Positions 8,627 to 19,058 of a stretch of 64,000 nucleotides of DNA are shown piece by piece. The stretch comes from Bacteroidota bacterium (GTDB taxonomy: Bacteria; Bacteroidota; Bacteroidia; Chitinophagales; Chitinophagaceae). Each line of letters begins with the position of its first letter. Positions within the stretch are counted from its first letter, which is position 1. Made by a program: the position numbers and the translations under genes. Location: contig JADJZY010000003.1 in NCBI GenBank assembly GCA_016715505.1, positions 62,001-126,000 of the forward strand, read 5' to 3'. Below the pieces are notes generated by a model, which worked only from the letters and a program-made list of their open reading frames with translations, was not told the origin of the DNA and did no database searches.

Positions 8627-9877
8627 TTAAAAGCTGGTGCGAATTATTTTTTTATCCAACTCCATGGCTACGAAATACATTCCACCCGGAATCGATTGAA
8701 CCTGGATGCTTTGTTGTGCATTTAATTTTCCGGATAATACCGGCATACCATTCATCGAATAAATCACGTAACTGGCACCCGTCCAATTGCCTTGCACCTG
8801 TAACACATTTTCGACAGGATTGGGAAATATGGCCAGTTGATTCTCTGAAGTTTCATCAACCCGATTGGGCATCATGTCATAATAAAAATTGTGAATAGCG
8901 CCATATGGATTAGGTTGCCATTGACCGGTAGTTGTATTACGTGTGTATCCATTTGATCGGGTGAGTAGCCCTCCCTGATATTGGTAGCTCATTTTTACGG
9001 TGGTACCAAACATATTTAAGCCGCTACTCCATAACATACTGTACAAGGTATCCCGAAAAATTCCGTTGGATCTTAAATAAAAATCACGGGCACTGGGCGT
9101 ATACTGTTGAATGGTATTATCAAATCCCAGGTAGTCTTTTTGAATTTGTTGTTTGTTGCTATTGTAGGTAAATACATTTTTTGCTGCTTTATACCAGGCA
9201 TTGTTAACCCAGGAAGAATAAACGATACTGTCGTTCAAATCCTGACTATTGTAAAAATAGGATTGACGGTTATCGGGGGTATAATTCACAGAATCGGAAC
9301 TGGTATGAACCGTAATTGTTTGCAATAAATTGTTGGGATAATAGGTATACTCATAGCGGTAACTTGAACTAAACCCACTCGCATTGCGATAAATAATCCA
9401 GGCAGTATCCATTTGATTCATTGCATCGTAATGATAAAATGTGATATAGTCGTGATACGTCTGTACCGTTTGAAAATTGGTGAACAAACTATTGCTGGAG
9501 TCCAATCGATTTCCGGTATAATAATATTGAATATCGGACTCAACAAATTTAAGGTTATTGGCATACCCCGTTGAAATAGTACGGGTTTGATGATGGTAAG
9601 TGGGATCATACCATTGTCGGTTCGTGGAACTGAGGATGAGGTTCCCTGAATTAAAGGTGTACTGCGCCAGAGAATCCGGCCTTGACAAAACACTTGCATA
9701 AACGGTATCTTGTTGTGCATAAGCCATGTTTCCCGAAAAATGTAACTGTACAGAAGTATCGCTCAATGTATAAGCGCTGCCATCATGGTTGTAGGTACTG
9801 GTGCCTATTAAACGCGGTTGGGCTTGAATCCCAAATTGAATGAGACATAAAAGAATAACTAGTAAAGGACTTTTCAT
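8627..9877 (-). CDS. Secreted protein with T9SS type A sorting domain
   Basis: The preferred start is the internal Met at 9877 (MKSPLLVILLCLIQFGIQAQ), a clean signal peptide; an upstream in-frame ATG at 9925 would add 16 polar residues. The mature part is rich in Tyr/Asn/Thr with repeated short YD-like strands (YTLSDTSVQL, YNSNKQQIQ), suggesting a beta-rich surface protein. The C-terminus (LAIFPNPVENVLQV ... GGMYFVAMELDKKIIRTSF) is a por-type secretion sorting domain, so export through the type IX system is expected. No enzymatic domain recognised. Confidence 0.85.
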   Translation of the reverse strand: MKSPLLVILLCLIQFGIQAQPRLIGTSTYNHDGSAYTLSDTSVQLHFSGNMAYAQQDTVYASVLSRPDSLAQYTFNSGNLILSSTNRQWYDPTYHHQTRTISTGYANNLKFVESDIQYYYTGNRLDSSNSLFTNFQTVQTYHDYITFYHYDAMNQMDTAWIIYRNASGFSSSYRYEYTYYPNNLLQTITVHTSSDSVNYTPDNRQSYFYNSQDLNDSIVYSSWVNNAWYKAAKNVFTYNSNKQQIQKDYLGFDNTIQQYTPSARDFYLRSNGIFRDTLYSMLWSSGLNMFGTTVKMSYQYQGGLLTRSNGYTRNTTTGQWQPNPYGAIHNFYYDMMPNRVDETSENQLAIFPNPVENVLQVQGNWTGASYVIYSMNGMPVLSGKLNAQQSIQVQSIPGGMYFVAMELDKKIIRTSF

Positions 9878-9923
9878 GCGGTTGAAATTTTCGACAAATT
9901 TCTCTACAACATGATGTTCATTC

Positions 9924-9943
9924 AATACCCTTGAGTGGGTATT
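9924..9943. repeat. 7-bp hairpin between iscS-like and T9SS genes
   Basis: AATACCC-TTGAGT-GGGTATT. The T-run lies on the plus-strand side only, where no gene is reading, so a role as terminator for the minus-strand cysteine desulfurase is doubtful. Confidence 0.35.
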
Positions 9944-9985
9944 TTTAGGCTACATTCTTGGTGATGATCAGGCTGTTGGCAATGT

Positions 9986-11203
9986 TTAGTGATGGGCCCA
10001 CTCAATCGTATTGAGGTCGATTCCTTCTTTATACATTTCCCACAGTGGACTCATCTCCCTCAATTTAGTGACCGTATCGCTCACTGCCTTTATGGTATAA
10101 TCCACTTCTTCTTCTGTTGAAAAACGGCTTAAACCAAATCGTAGTGAACTATGAGCAAGATCATCACCCAGGCCTAGTGCTTTCAACACATACGAAGGTT
10201 CCAGAGAGGCCGAGGTACAGGCACTACCGCTACTTAAAGCAATATTTTTATTAATTCCCATCAATAAGCCTTCTCCTTCAACATGTTTGAAAGAAATATT
10301 GCTCACATGCGGTAAACGATGGTTTTTATGACCGTTGAGATAACTCTCTTCTAATTTCATTAATCCTTCTTCCAGGCGGTCGCGCAGTTTGATAATGCGT
10401 TCGGTATCGCTGCTCATTTCTTGCATACACAACTCACAAGCTTTTCCAAATCCAACAATGCCGGGTACATTGAGTGTTCCACTACGCATTCCACGTTCGT
10501 GACCACCGCCATCTAACTGGGCCGTGACTTTTACCCTTGGGTTTTTCGACGAACATACAAGGCACCTACTCCTTTAGGGCCATACATTTTATGTCCGGTA
10601 AAGGCCATTAAATCAATACCGTCCTTATTGACATCCACGGGTATTTTTCCGACTGCCTGTGTAGCATCGCTCATTACAAGAACGCCATGTTTACGGGCTA
10701 TTGCTGAAATTTCTTTCATGGGATTGACCACACCAATTTCGTTATTGGCATACATAATTGCCAGCAAAATGGTTTTGGGTGTGATTGCTTTTTCAAGATC
10801 CGCCAAATTAATCATCCCTTCGTCATCCACAGGCAGGTAAGTGATTTCCAGCACCTTGTTTTTCGAGATGTTTGCAAGTATCCAAAACCGCTTTATGCTC
10901 GATGGTTGTGGTGATGATGTGATTGCCTTTAGACGCATACATTTCGAACACACCTTTGATAGCGAGATTATCCCCTTCCGTAGCTCCGGAGGTAAAAATA
11001 ATTTCTTTGGGATCAGCACCGATGAGTTTTGCAACCTGTTCGCGGGCATAATCAACCGCTTCTTCAGCAATCCAACCAAATGAGTGGTTTCGGCTGGCGG
11101 CATTCCCAAATTTTTGGGTAAAATAAGGTATCATCGTGTCCAAAACCCTTGGATCCATAGGGGTTGTGGCATTGTTGTCTAAATAAATGGGGAAATTCAG
11201 CAT
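9986..11203 (-). CDS. Cysteine desulfurase (class V aminotransferase), frameshifted
   Basis: PLP enzyme releasing sulfur from cysteine for Fe-S clusters and tRNA thiolation. Blocks in order: YLDNNATTPMDPRVL, FTSGATEGDNLAIKG, MYANNEIGVVNPMKEI, the PLP-lysine region TGHKMYGPKGVGALYVRR, and the active-site cysteine loop SSGSACTSASLEPSYVLKAL, which is IscS-type. Two breaks, near 10835-10860 and 10495-10530, split it into three frames; repaired length is about 405 residues. The start MLNFPIYLDNN at 11203 matches the family. The protein lacks the shorter SufS-type loop, so an IscS-like role is more likely. Confidence 0.9.
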
Positions 11204-11379
11204 GGTTTAATATTCAATGTTGCGGCAAAAGCTGCCGGATTGCAAATATACCTGAAACCTTGTTTGCAAAAAGTGTTTGAGGCTCAAATGCCTATAAAAT
11301 TCCTTTATTCACAATTCGAAGAGGCCTGGTTCGCAAGAATGATTCAATGGGAGAAGGATCAAATCTGCCCGGCAAGCTT

Positions 11380-11387
11380 TAATTTTG
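11380..11387 (+). promoter_or_regulatory. -7 promoter element of the methylmalonyl-CoA epimerase gene
   Basis: TAATTTTG ends 6 bases before the ATG at 11394, which again implies an almost leaderless transcript. No convincing -33 TTTG was found. Confidence 0.35.
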
Positions 11388-11393
11388 GCAGAT

Positions 11394-11808
11394 ATGTTAC
11401 CCATTGATCATATTGGTATTGCCGTTCAATCCTTACAGGATGCTATTCCTTTATACGAAATACTATTAGGAACTCCATGCTATAAACGTGAATTGGTGGC
11501 TCGTGAACAGGTAGAAACCGCATTTTTCAGAAGAGGCGATACAAAAATTGAATTGTTACAGTCTACGGATCCGGAAGGCGTCATTGCCCGGTTCATTGCC
11601 AAAAAGGAGAAGGCATGCATCATATGGCCCTTGCTGTGGAGAATATTTATGCCGAAATAGAACGACTCAAATCGCAGGGGTTGAATTCTTAAATGATATT
11701 CCAAAGGATGGGGCCGACAATAAGCTCATCTGCTTCATTCATCCCAAATGCACCAAGGGGGTATTGATTGAATTGTGTATGGATAAACCTTTAGAAGGCT
11801 TCAGATAA
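11394..11808 (+). CDS. mce: Methylmalonyl-CoA epimerase, frameshifted
   Basis: VOC-fold enzyme interconverting (R)- and (S)-methylmalonyl-CoA in propionate metabolism. The N-terminus IDHIGIAVQSLQDAI carries the first metal-binding His; then REQVETAFFRRGDTKIELLQ; the C-terminus FLNDIPKDGADNKLICFIHPKCTKGVLIELC carries the last His and Glu ligands. The central segment is out of frame from about 11605 to 11690 (EGMHH-like region; breaks on both sides). Repaired length is about 138 residues, as in characterised epimerases. The ATG at 11394 is chosen over an upstream TTG. Confidence 0.85.
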
Positions 11809-11961
11809 CTTGATACATTGATCTTTTTTTCAAGAAAATCGTCGTACAAGGTAACTTTTACCGCATATTTTTCGTCTTCTTATCGTTAAATCCTATCTTC
11901 AATCTGTTATTTCAATGCCTTTATTGGAATTCATAGGTTGTTGGTTTTTAAAACTAAGTAT

Positions 11962-13037
11962 ATGAAACGCCTCTCACTTCGCCATCCTATGTTGTTGGCC
12001 GCTTTTACCGGAATAGTGTTTATCATCTCCTGTAATAAATTTAAAAACACCCCTATTTCCAGTGCAGAGGTGGATACCAATATTCCACAATATTTTGCCG
12101 GTGCGGATGAAACCTTTAATGCGCAAATTCATCTGGGGCGAGTTCTGTTTTATGATAAAAATCTCTCGGTCAATAATTCCATTTCCTGCGCATCCTGCCA
12201 TAAACAGGCTTTGGCTTTTGCAGACAATACCGCTTTTAGTACCGGATTTGAAAATCGTTTGACCAAGCGAAACTCCATGGCGATTCAAAATATCACTTCG
12301 CCTATGATTTCCATTGAAGGCAGCCCTCTGTTTTGGGATGGTCGCGAACCGGATTTAAATTCCCTGATTGCAAAACCGATTGCCAATCATATTGAAATGG
12401 GCATTACTGATTTTGATCAATTGCTTAAAAAACTAAACAGCCTTTCGTACTACAGGCCGATATTGGACAAAGCCTATGGTACCGGCAGCACGCTCAGTTT
12501 AGAAGGCATGAGTACAGCTATGACACAATTTATTCTGATGTTTCAAACACTGCACTCTCGTTTTGATGAAGCCCAGGTGGGTAGCGGAAGTTTAAATGCG
12601 CTTGAAGTGCGGGGTCGGTTATTATTTAATACCACATACAATTGCGTCAGTTGTCATAACCCAATGCCTGGTATGTATCAATCAAGTGGTTTTCATAACA
12701 TTGGTTTGGAATCCAGCATTCAGGATAAAGGACGCATGGATGTAACCGGCAACTCAAGTGATGAAGGTTTATTTCGCGCGCCGGACTTACACAATGTTGC
12801 TTTAACAGCACCGTATATGCATGATGGTCGGTTTAATTCACTCGATGAGGTGTTGAATCATTATAGCCATGGTATTCAGGAAAATAAAAATTTATCGCAT
12901 GTATTAAGAAACGATGATGGCTCAGCTTTAAAATGAATATTACTGCCGAAGACCGCAAAGCCTTGATTGCTTTTTTAAATAGTATGACCGATTATCAAAT
13001 GGTGAGCAATCCATTGTTATCCAATCCTTTTAAATGA
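11962..13037 (+). CDS. Di-haem cytochrome c peroxidase (CCP/MauG family) lipoprotein
   Basis: Lipoprotein signal peptide MKRLSLRHPM ... FIISC with Cys24 as the lipidated residue. Two c-type haem motifs, CASCH near residue 78 and CVSCH near 225, mark the CCP/MauG family. Conserved LFYDKNLSVNN, RNSMAIQN, WDGREPDLNSL and LTAPYMHDGRFNSL support this. The reading stops at 12936, but one missing base there restores a tail (MNITAEDRKALIAFLNSM) to 13037 that completes the family C-terminus. It would act in the periplasm, reducing peroxide or oxidising another substrate. The next gene follows after 5 bases. Confidence 0.9.
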
Positions 13038-13042
13038 TTTGA

Positions 13043-13744
13043 ATGATTAAAAAGAAATTGATTCTATGCGTCAGTCTTCTCTTCAGTGGAGTGATGTTAT
13101 TCGCCCAAAATTCAGATAGTTTAAACGAATCGAAACGATTCAAACATTTTGTGGGATTACAAGCCAATGCCTTGTTTCGTCAAATATTGAATTTTAGTGG
13201 TGCCAGCACACCAGTCAACAATCCTTACTTGTTAACCTATAGCATTGTTACGCCTAAAAAAGGGTGGGGACTTGATGCCGGAATGGGTTATACCTATAAC
13301 AAGACCTTTGAAACGGACGGGAATGTGAAAAAAAATAATTTTATCAATGACCTCTATTTTCGCTTAGGTCCTCAGAAAATGCTCCCACTGAATCGCCGGT
13401 TTTCTGCGCAAATTGCCTTTCACCTGTTGTATGAAATTTTGAATAGCGATACGCAAACAGAAAGCAACTTCGGATCACAAATTACCAGAGTCATCACAAA
13501 ATCATCTTCCGTTCGGTATGGTGGCGGTCCTGCATTGGGTCTGCGGTATCGGGTGAGTAACAGGGTTTTATTAGGAACTGAAGCCAGTTATTATTTCCGG
13601 AAGGGTCAACTCAAATCAGACCTTAAAACTGAAACCATTTTTCAGGGAAATATTATCCAGGAAGATATGTCCAATACAAACAATGACCTGACTCAGGTTG
13701 TTTTTAATCCGCCTGCGGTGTTGTTTCTGGTGTTGCGTTTTTAA
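13043..13744 (+). CDS. Outer-membrane beta-barrel protein of unknown function
   Basis: Signal peptide MIKKKLILCVSLLFSGVMLFAQ, then alternating aromatic and polar strands (LQANALFRQILNF, GWGLDAGMGYTYN, FRLGPQKMLPLNRRFSAQI, LLGTEASYYFRKGQ) ending in a hydrophobic VLFLVLRF typical of an outer-membrane C-terminal strand. 233 residues. It follows the haem peroxidase by 5 bases, so the two are probably co-transcribed. Its 3' end overlaps the convergent DUF3999 gene by 41 bases. No specific porin family recognised. Confidence 0.7.
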   Translation: MIKKKLILCVSLLFSGVMLFAQNSDSLNESKRFKHFVGLQANALFRQILNFSGASTPVNNPYLLTYSIVTPKKGWGLDAGMGYTYNKTFETDGNVKKNNFINDLYFRLGPQKMLPLNRRFSAQIAFHLLYEILNSDTQTESNFGSQITRVITKSSSVRYGGGPALGLRYRVSNRVLLGTEASYYFRKGQLKSDLKTETIFQGNIIQEDMSNTNNDLTQVVFNPPAVLFLVLRF

Positions 13745-14990
13745 TTTTTCGCAGCATTTGTGCAACCAACAACAAGAGGATGATGCACAATATCCCGCTG
13801 CCAATCCAGACCAGTTTTCGGTCCTGACTTCCATCAAATTCATCAGACACATTGATTGTTTTTAACAGTGCTTCCTCAGCCTGAATCACCTTTGTATCTG
13901 AAGGGATTTTATTTTGAAAATAAATTAAATCATACTGCGGAAAGGATAACATACTATCACCGCAATACATAAAATAATGCCGGTCCGGATAAAGTTCAGC
14001 AGTAATAAATGTATTGAGCTGATAAGCTTTTATGCTGTCGATGGACAAGGGCATATTATCATCATTTTCTATTTCAATGATGAGATGATCCTGCTGCAGT
14101 CTGCTCAACGATTCATCCAGGTTGATCATCGTTGCTTGTAAAGAATTTAAAGAGGCGCGCATAATTAAAGGCGCTGGAGCAACTCGTTTTATTTTTACGG
14201 ATGATCCGATGGGCAGACTCTCGTGTTGTTCCTTTTCGGTGGCATAAATACGTACATCTCTTTGAAACAACTTTGGCTCCCGAATCACAAAGCGCAAGCG
14301 ATCGATTCGATTTGCCGGTTTACAATACACGTTAATAACCGTTTTTCGATTGCTGTCCTTTTTGGACCATGTAATCTCATGTATTTGCTGAAGAACATTC
14401 GGTACTCGAATTTGGGTGCTGATTCCTATTTTGGAAATAGCCAATGCTGGTTTGTTGTTGTTTTTAATTTCAATTTTAAAATATCGGTAATCGGAAGAAG
14501 GAAATTGTAAGGACTTAAAAATTTTGGTTTCATCAGATAATTCTAGCGCCGAAAAATAAAAACCATCTCTAACCACAAACCACTCTTGTTCATTATCAGA
14601 GCCTGAAATTCGAACCGGGCGTTCAGCATCCGCATTGGCCAATTCCACCAAAAGCTCATTCAATTTTTGTTTGTCCGGATTATGAATCACGATGGTATGA
14701 ATGCCCTCGTTTTGTTCATCCCGAATCATTTCAAATGAGCGGAAGTTTTCTGAAATAGATTGAAAGTTTTCCTTTTTCAGAAGATACGGAACCTCCTTGC
14801 CTTTGTCATTAAAAAGTCTTAAGTCACGATAATCCGGTTCCGCATAAGCTGCTAATGAAACCGGTAATAGAATATGGTAAAATGCTTTTTGTTTGACATC
14901 GGGCACTTTGCTTTTATGAGAAAACTGCTGAGCATACGACGCAGTATGGAAAAGTATATTGACTAAAAAGAAAATGGATATTCTCATCAT
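13704..14990 (-). CDS. DUF3999-family membrane-anchored periplasmic protein
   Basis: 428 residues with signal peptide MMRISIFFLVNILFHTASYAQ, a long beta-rich periplasmic part (YAEPDYRDLRLFNDKGKEV, FPSSDYRYFKIEIKN, DRLRFVIREPKLFQRDVRIY) and one C-terminal transmembrane helix near residues 393-412. This pattern and its position directly downstream of a DUF2339 gene identify DUF3999, a pair conserved in many Gram-negative genomes. The jellyroll-like strands suggest glycan or carbohydrate contact, which is inference. Function not established. Confidence 0.75.
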   Translation of the reverse strand: MMRISIFFLVNILFHTASYAQQFSHKSKVPDVKQKAFYHILLPVSLAAYAEPDYRDLRLFNDKGKEVPYLLKKENFQSISENFRSFEMIRDEQNEGIHTIVIHNPDKQKLNELLVELANADAERPVRISGSDNEQEWFVVRDGFYFSALELSDETKIFKSLQFPSSDYRYFKIEIKNNNKPALAISKIGISTQIRVPNVLQQIHEITWSKKDSNRKTVINVYCKPANRIDRLRFVIREPKLFQRDVRIYATEKEQHESLPIGSSVKIKRVAPAPLIMRASLNSLQATMINLDESLSRLQQDHLIIEIENDDNMPLSIDSIKAYQLNTFITAELYPDRHYFMYCGDSMLSFPQYDLIYFQNKIPSDTKVIQAEEALLKTINVSDEFDGSQDRKLVWIGSGILCIILLLLVAQMLRKIKNATPETTPQAD

Positions 14991-15022
14991 CGGTGAAATT
15001 TATGATTCTGTAAAGAGGCCTT

Positions 15023-17422
15023 TTATTTTTGGTACATAAAAGAAACGATCAGTAACAAAACGCCCAATATGATAAAGGCAGCAATTTTACCACCCTGACT
15101 CACATTGGAGATATCATGAATAAATAATTTGAGTATGGTCAAACAAAACAAACCCAGGGAAAGAAATCGAAACCAGGTCACTTTATATTTCATTCCAATA
15201 AACATATACACGAACGAAATAATACTCCACAATATTGGCCAGGCTATTTGAATCGATTTTGAAATATTCGCCCTGATGGCAAATCCCGGCTCATGATTGT
15301 TCCATACCCATAAATGTGTGCTCTCCGAACTGAGTATAAAAACCAGCATAAATAAAGCAAATACATGACCCATCCGGAATTGCATGGCCTGCGTTTTAGA
15401 TCGCTGATTCAACAATTGTATAAAAAAAACGAACAACAACAAATAGGCCAAAAGCAATACCACATGCATGTAAAAAAAGACAGGTGATCGTTGATCAAAC
15501 AGGACCGCATTTCGAACCTTCGAAACTTCAACGTTCGCAAATAAGAAAGACAATAAACCCAATATGCTCATGACGATAGCAATAACCCCCTGATATGATT
15601 CACGCTTACGACGTTGAACAAACAAAACCACAATCATAAAAAGAATACCGTAAAGAGCAGTGCACATATTGGTAAATGCGCTAAACTGCCAGCTATTGTA
15701 GAGTTGATATCGCAATTCTATCCATCCACCTGAAAATAGCACAAGTAGTAACATAAACTTCAGGATTGTGCCATACCATTTCTGAGGAAGAAGTCCCCAT
15801 AATAATTTGGGTTCCTGTTCGGAACGATATAAGAATTGAGTTAGTGCAAACGCAGCGCTTACTACGAGGGTAGTTACAAAAGCCTTATTGAGCAGAATGG
15901 GAAGACGCTGAACGGCCACCTGAAAATAAGCCTGATTCCAATCCATGATGATAGAGATCACGCTTAATATCATAACCAGCACACTGGTATTTCGAATGAG
16001 TGAGATCCCTGATTTTTTTCCCAACCAATACAACAAGACCATCTCACATGCCCAAAACAGGGTTATAAAATTTCCTTCGAGTAGAATAGGTGCGACGAGA
16101 CTGATAAAGGTGAGCACTAACCCAATGAGCAGAAAAATTAAATTCTTGTCTATGGTGCGATTTCTAAAAAATCCATAAGCAAAAATGAAATGGAAAACGG
16201 CAATGGATAATGTAAACAAACCCCTCGACTCAATTGTTCCAATTTGGTACAGAAAGAACAATCCTGCACCAAAATAAAAGAGGGTGTTGCTGAGTAAGAT
16301 ACTAAAATCTATCGCCTTAAACGCTTTTTTGAAACGAATATGGTAAATCAAATTCATTCCAAAAAAAGTAAGAAAAAATAAGGTGGCAAAAATGAATCCT
16401 TGAAAGGCATGATGTTGAATTGCCCGATGGTCCTGATACATCCATACACTAAAAATGATGACGGTTATTCCATAAGCCAGTACATTAATAAGTGCCCAGC
16501 GTTTAAAAGCAGCTAATACAAACATGCCTGCATTGAGTATGAGCAGATAGGTGAATAGTATTTGAAAATTACCAGATCCATTGCTTGCCAAAAAGGGTGT
16601 ACAAAATCCACCTATTAAAGCCAGAATAGCCAACTCTTTTTTGTCGTAATAAATCGACATGATGACGGCCAACAAGGTGATGAGAACCATCAATACAAAC
16701 GCAAAAGTTTGGGGTAAAAGATGATAGGCCTGATAAGCCTGGTAAATAGCAAAATACAAAACTGCAATGCCTCCACCTGCGAGAATGGAACTAAATGCCC
16801 GATATTTTTCATGCAAGCGATGTGCAAATCCGAGCAGTATCACACCCGATCCTATACCAATCAAAATTTTTCCGGCATCTGAAATCAGTTGACGACTCAC
16901 TGCCCATTTCACCATAAATACGATACCTAAGACGAGAATACCTATGCCCAAAATGCTGACTAACTTTTCGCCAATAAATTGTTCAAGATTGGTTTTTGGT
17001 TTACTGCGTAAGATGGGGGTTTCTGTTTTCCCGGTTTCTTCGGTGGATATCGTTAGTATTGTTTCTTCCTTTTTTGTTTGTTGAAGGATAGCCTCCCAAT
17101 CTTCCTCCTTCGTTTCTGCGGGAATCTCTTTTTGTTTTTCCGTTTCTTTAACCGGAACAGGGAGTGGTACTATTTCTACCACTTGGGGAGTCCTTTCTTT
17201 GATTTCTTTCGAATCGCTAGATAATGGTATGGATTCGGATTGATTCGATGGGTTTAGACTTTGGTTTTTTTGTTGCTCCAGCAAAACATGCAAAAGTCGA
17301 TTGGTCTCATTCAATGCCTGATTTAGTTTTCTAATTTTGGCATTGGTGGCAGCACCAATAAAAAGAGGCGCCAATAGAATAACTATTAGCGCCAATATCA
17401 ATAATGTAATCAGTCCTTCCAT
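15023..17422 (-). CDS. DUF2339 large polytopic membrane protein
   Basis: 799 residues. N-terminal transmembrane helix (residues 3-24), a short helical segment, then a charged Pro/Glu/Lys-rich linker (about 50-135), then roughly 24 hydrophobic helices to the end. Blocks such as LEQFIGEKLVSILGIGILVLGI, GSGVILLGFAHRLHEKYRAFSSILAGGGIAVLYFA and YDKKELAILALIGGFCTPFLASNGSGN are DUF2339 signatures. It is followed by DUF3999 after 32 bases, so they likely form an envelope complex. No transport or enzymatic activity is known for the family. Confidence 0.88.
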   Translation of the reverse strand: MEGLITLLILALIVILLAPLFIGAATNAKIRKLNQALNETNRLLHVLLEQQKNQSLNPSNQSESIPLSSDSKEIKERTPQVVEIVPLPVPVKETEKQKEIPAETKEEDWEAILQQTKKEETILTISTEETGKTETPILRSKPKTNLEQFIGEKLVSILGIGILVLGIVFMVKWAVSRQLISDAGKILIGIGSGVILLGFAHRLHEKYRAFSSILAGGGIAVLYFAIYQAYQAYHLLPQTFAFVLMVLITLLAVIMSIYYDKKELAILALIGGFCTPFLASNGSGNFQILFTYLLILNAGMFVLAAFKRWALINVLAYGITVIIFSVWMYQDHRAIQHHAFQGFIFATLFFLTFFGMNLIYHIRFKKAFKAIDFSILLSNTLFYFGAGLFFLYQIGTIESRGLFTLSIAVFHFIFAYGFFRNRTIDKNLIFLLIGLVLTFISLVAPILLEGNFITLFWACEMVLLYWLGKKSGISLIRNTSVLVMILSVISIIMDWNQAYFQVAVQRLPILLNKAFVTTLVVSAAFALTQFLYRSEQEPKLLWGLLPQKWYGTILKFMLLLVLFSGGWIELRYQLYNSWQFSAFTNMCTALYGILFMIVVLFVQRRKRESYQGVIAIVMSILGLLSFLFANVEVSKVRNAVLFDQRSPVFFYMHVVLLLAYLLLFVFFIQLLNQRSKTQAMQFRMGHVFALFMLVFILSSESTHLWVWNNHEPGFAIRANISKSIQIAWPILWSIISFVYMFIGMKYKVTWFRFLSLGLFCLTILKLFIHDISNVSQGGKIAAFIILGVLLLIVSFMYQK

Positions 17423-17438
17423 AACCGGGGGCTTTTAT

Positions 17439-17446
17439 CAAAAGTA
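17439..17446 (-). promoter_or_regulatory. -7 promoter element upstream of DUF2339
   Basis: TACTTTTG on the minus strand, 16 bases before the ATG. No clear -33 TTTG at the expected distance. Confidence 0.35.
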
Positions 17447-17488
17447 AGTCCCGGTGGTGTTAAGGGAATTATAATTAATCGGTTGTGA

Positions 17489-18874
17489 TTAGTGTTGAAT
17501 ATTCAACTTTTTGGTCAATACTGATTCTCCCTTTGTTTTCAGGATATAGGTACCAGATGCCCAGCTACTACAATCGATTTGGAATACATGAACACCGTGT
17601 TCAATTTTGGCCGAATAAATTACCTGGCCATACGCGTTCAAAATTTCTATGCTATTTAATTGATGCTGAATATTTTGAACATCTACATAAAACATCGTAT
17701 TCCCCGGAACAGGATAAACATTCACCTGCGCATTTTCTAAATCGTCCAAACGGCTTGGTGTTGCATTCACTTTAAAGAGTAAGGTATGCTCTTTGGTTCT
17801 GGTTTCGTTGGTAGCAGATTGTTCCGTTCCAAGAATGACATTCAGGTAAGGTCGGTTACGAATCTGGCTTGAGGTAGGAGTCCAGGAATAATTTCCGCTG
17901 ATGGTACTGCCGGTTTGTGTAGGTGCAAATACCGGTGCATTGGCAAATTGATTTTGTTCGCCGATGATTTTCATTTTCAGCGTATTGGTATTGATGGTAG
18001 AAACACCTCCTGAGAAAGTCATATTAAAAGGTGTATTGGCATAAGTTTCAAACTGATAATGTTTAACCGGTTGAGGCCAGCTTGATTTATTATAAAACTG
18101 AAACTCTGATGCCATGGCTGTTTTACAACCTACACAAATAGTTACTGTTGCTTCGCGGGCTGATGTGCTCAATAAAACACCATTTCGGTATTCTTCAACC
18201 TTTACGGCATAAGCAAAGGCTCCGGTCATACTTGGAATCCAAGTGATTTCACCAACCACAGGATCGACGGTAAAATTATAGGCGGGGGCTGAAGGGTAAG
18301 CCAATGCACTCATTGTTAAGGGAGCGCCTCCGGCTCCCAAGGGGTTGGCCCAGCTAAATACCAATGAGTCGCCATCCGGGTCGATGGCCAGTGGGTTATG
18401 GAGTAAAGTATCGTTTACACCAGAAAAGAAAGCAGGTACATTTGAAAATTCCGGTGTTGAGTTTACCTGAATTGGATTGTGAACAATATCGCAATACAGA
18501 TACAATTCAGCCATGGTTGGATTGGTGAGATTGGTAATTAAGCCATTGCGACAACAATTGCTGTAAACAACCTTATAGTTACCGGCACTATTGGCCAATA
18601 AGGTGTCTAAATAAACGTTTTCGAGAATACCGTTCCCAACTGTAGTTGTGCTCACTAATGCAGCAGATTCCGGGGTGGTTGCGCCACCGGTTTGAATTTG
18701 ATAAGGTAAATTGTTGATGGTCAACCCCATTGAATCCACCCATAGGGTGATTTTGATTTGATAGGAAGAGGTGCCAATGTTTTTGGCCGTAATTTGTCCG
18801 GCATACTCATGAGAGGCTCTTGACACTTGCGTAAATGCGCACAGGAAGAGGAAAAGGGTAAAAAATTTTTGCAT
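17489..18874 (-). CDS. Secreted T9SS protein with cadherin/Ig-like content
   Basis: Start chosen at the internal Met (MQKFFTLFLFLCAFTQVSRAS), a clean signal peptide; the ORF extends 20 codons upstream to 18934. The N-terminal region HEYAGQITAKNIGTSSYQIKI resembles gliding-motility or PKD-associated surface proteins. The section DPDGDSLVFSW ... YNFTVDPVVGEITWIPS is the putative-Ig/cadherin-like pattern. The C-terminus VYPVPGNTMFYVDV ... SGTYILKTKGESVLTKKLNIQH is a T9SS type A sorting domain. About 461 residues. Expected at the cell surface; ligand unknown. Confidence 0.85.
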   Translation of the reverse strand: MQKFFTLFLFLCAFTQVSRASHEYAGQITAKNIGTSSYQIKITLWVDSMGLTINNLPYQIQTGGATTPESAALVSTTTVGNGILENVYLDTLLANSAGNYKVVYSNCCRNGLITNLTNPTMAELYLYCDIVHNPIQVNSTPEFSNVPAFFSGVNDTLLHNPLAIDPDGDSLVFSWANPLGAGGAPLTMSALAYPSAPAYNFTVDPVVGEITWIPSMTGAFAYAVKVEEYRNGVLLSTSAREATVTICVGCKTAMASEFQFYNKSSWPQPVKHYQFETYANTPFNMTFSGGVSTINTNTLKMKIIGEQNQFANAPVFAPTQTGSTISGNYSWTPTSSQIRNRPYLNVILGTEQSATNETRTKEHTLLFKVNATPSRLDDLENAQVNVYPVPGNTMFYVDVQNIQHQLNSIEILNAYGQVIYSAKIEHGVHVFQIDCSSWASGTYILKTKGESVLTKKLNIQH

Positions 18875-19058
18875 ATTGTTAAGGTTTACGTGGATAATGA
18901 CGAAAATATGACAAAATAGGTTGGGAAAGGCCATAATTCGTTTTTGCCCTTGACTGTGTCCAACTGTAAAATGTGGGTTTAAATGGAATCGTCGGAGTTC
19001 AAAAAAATTGTATCTTTAAATGTAGATGCGCTTGTTAATCATATGAATATCTATTGTA

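Noticed and set aside
9924..9943. Terminator of the cysteine desulfurase gene
   Set aside because: The T-run is on the wrong strand for that gene.
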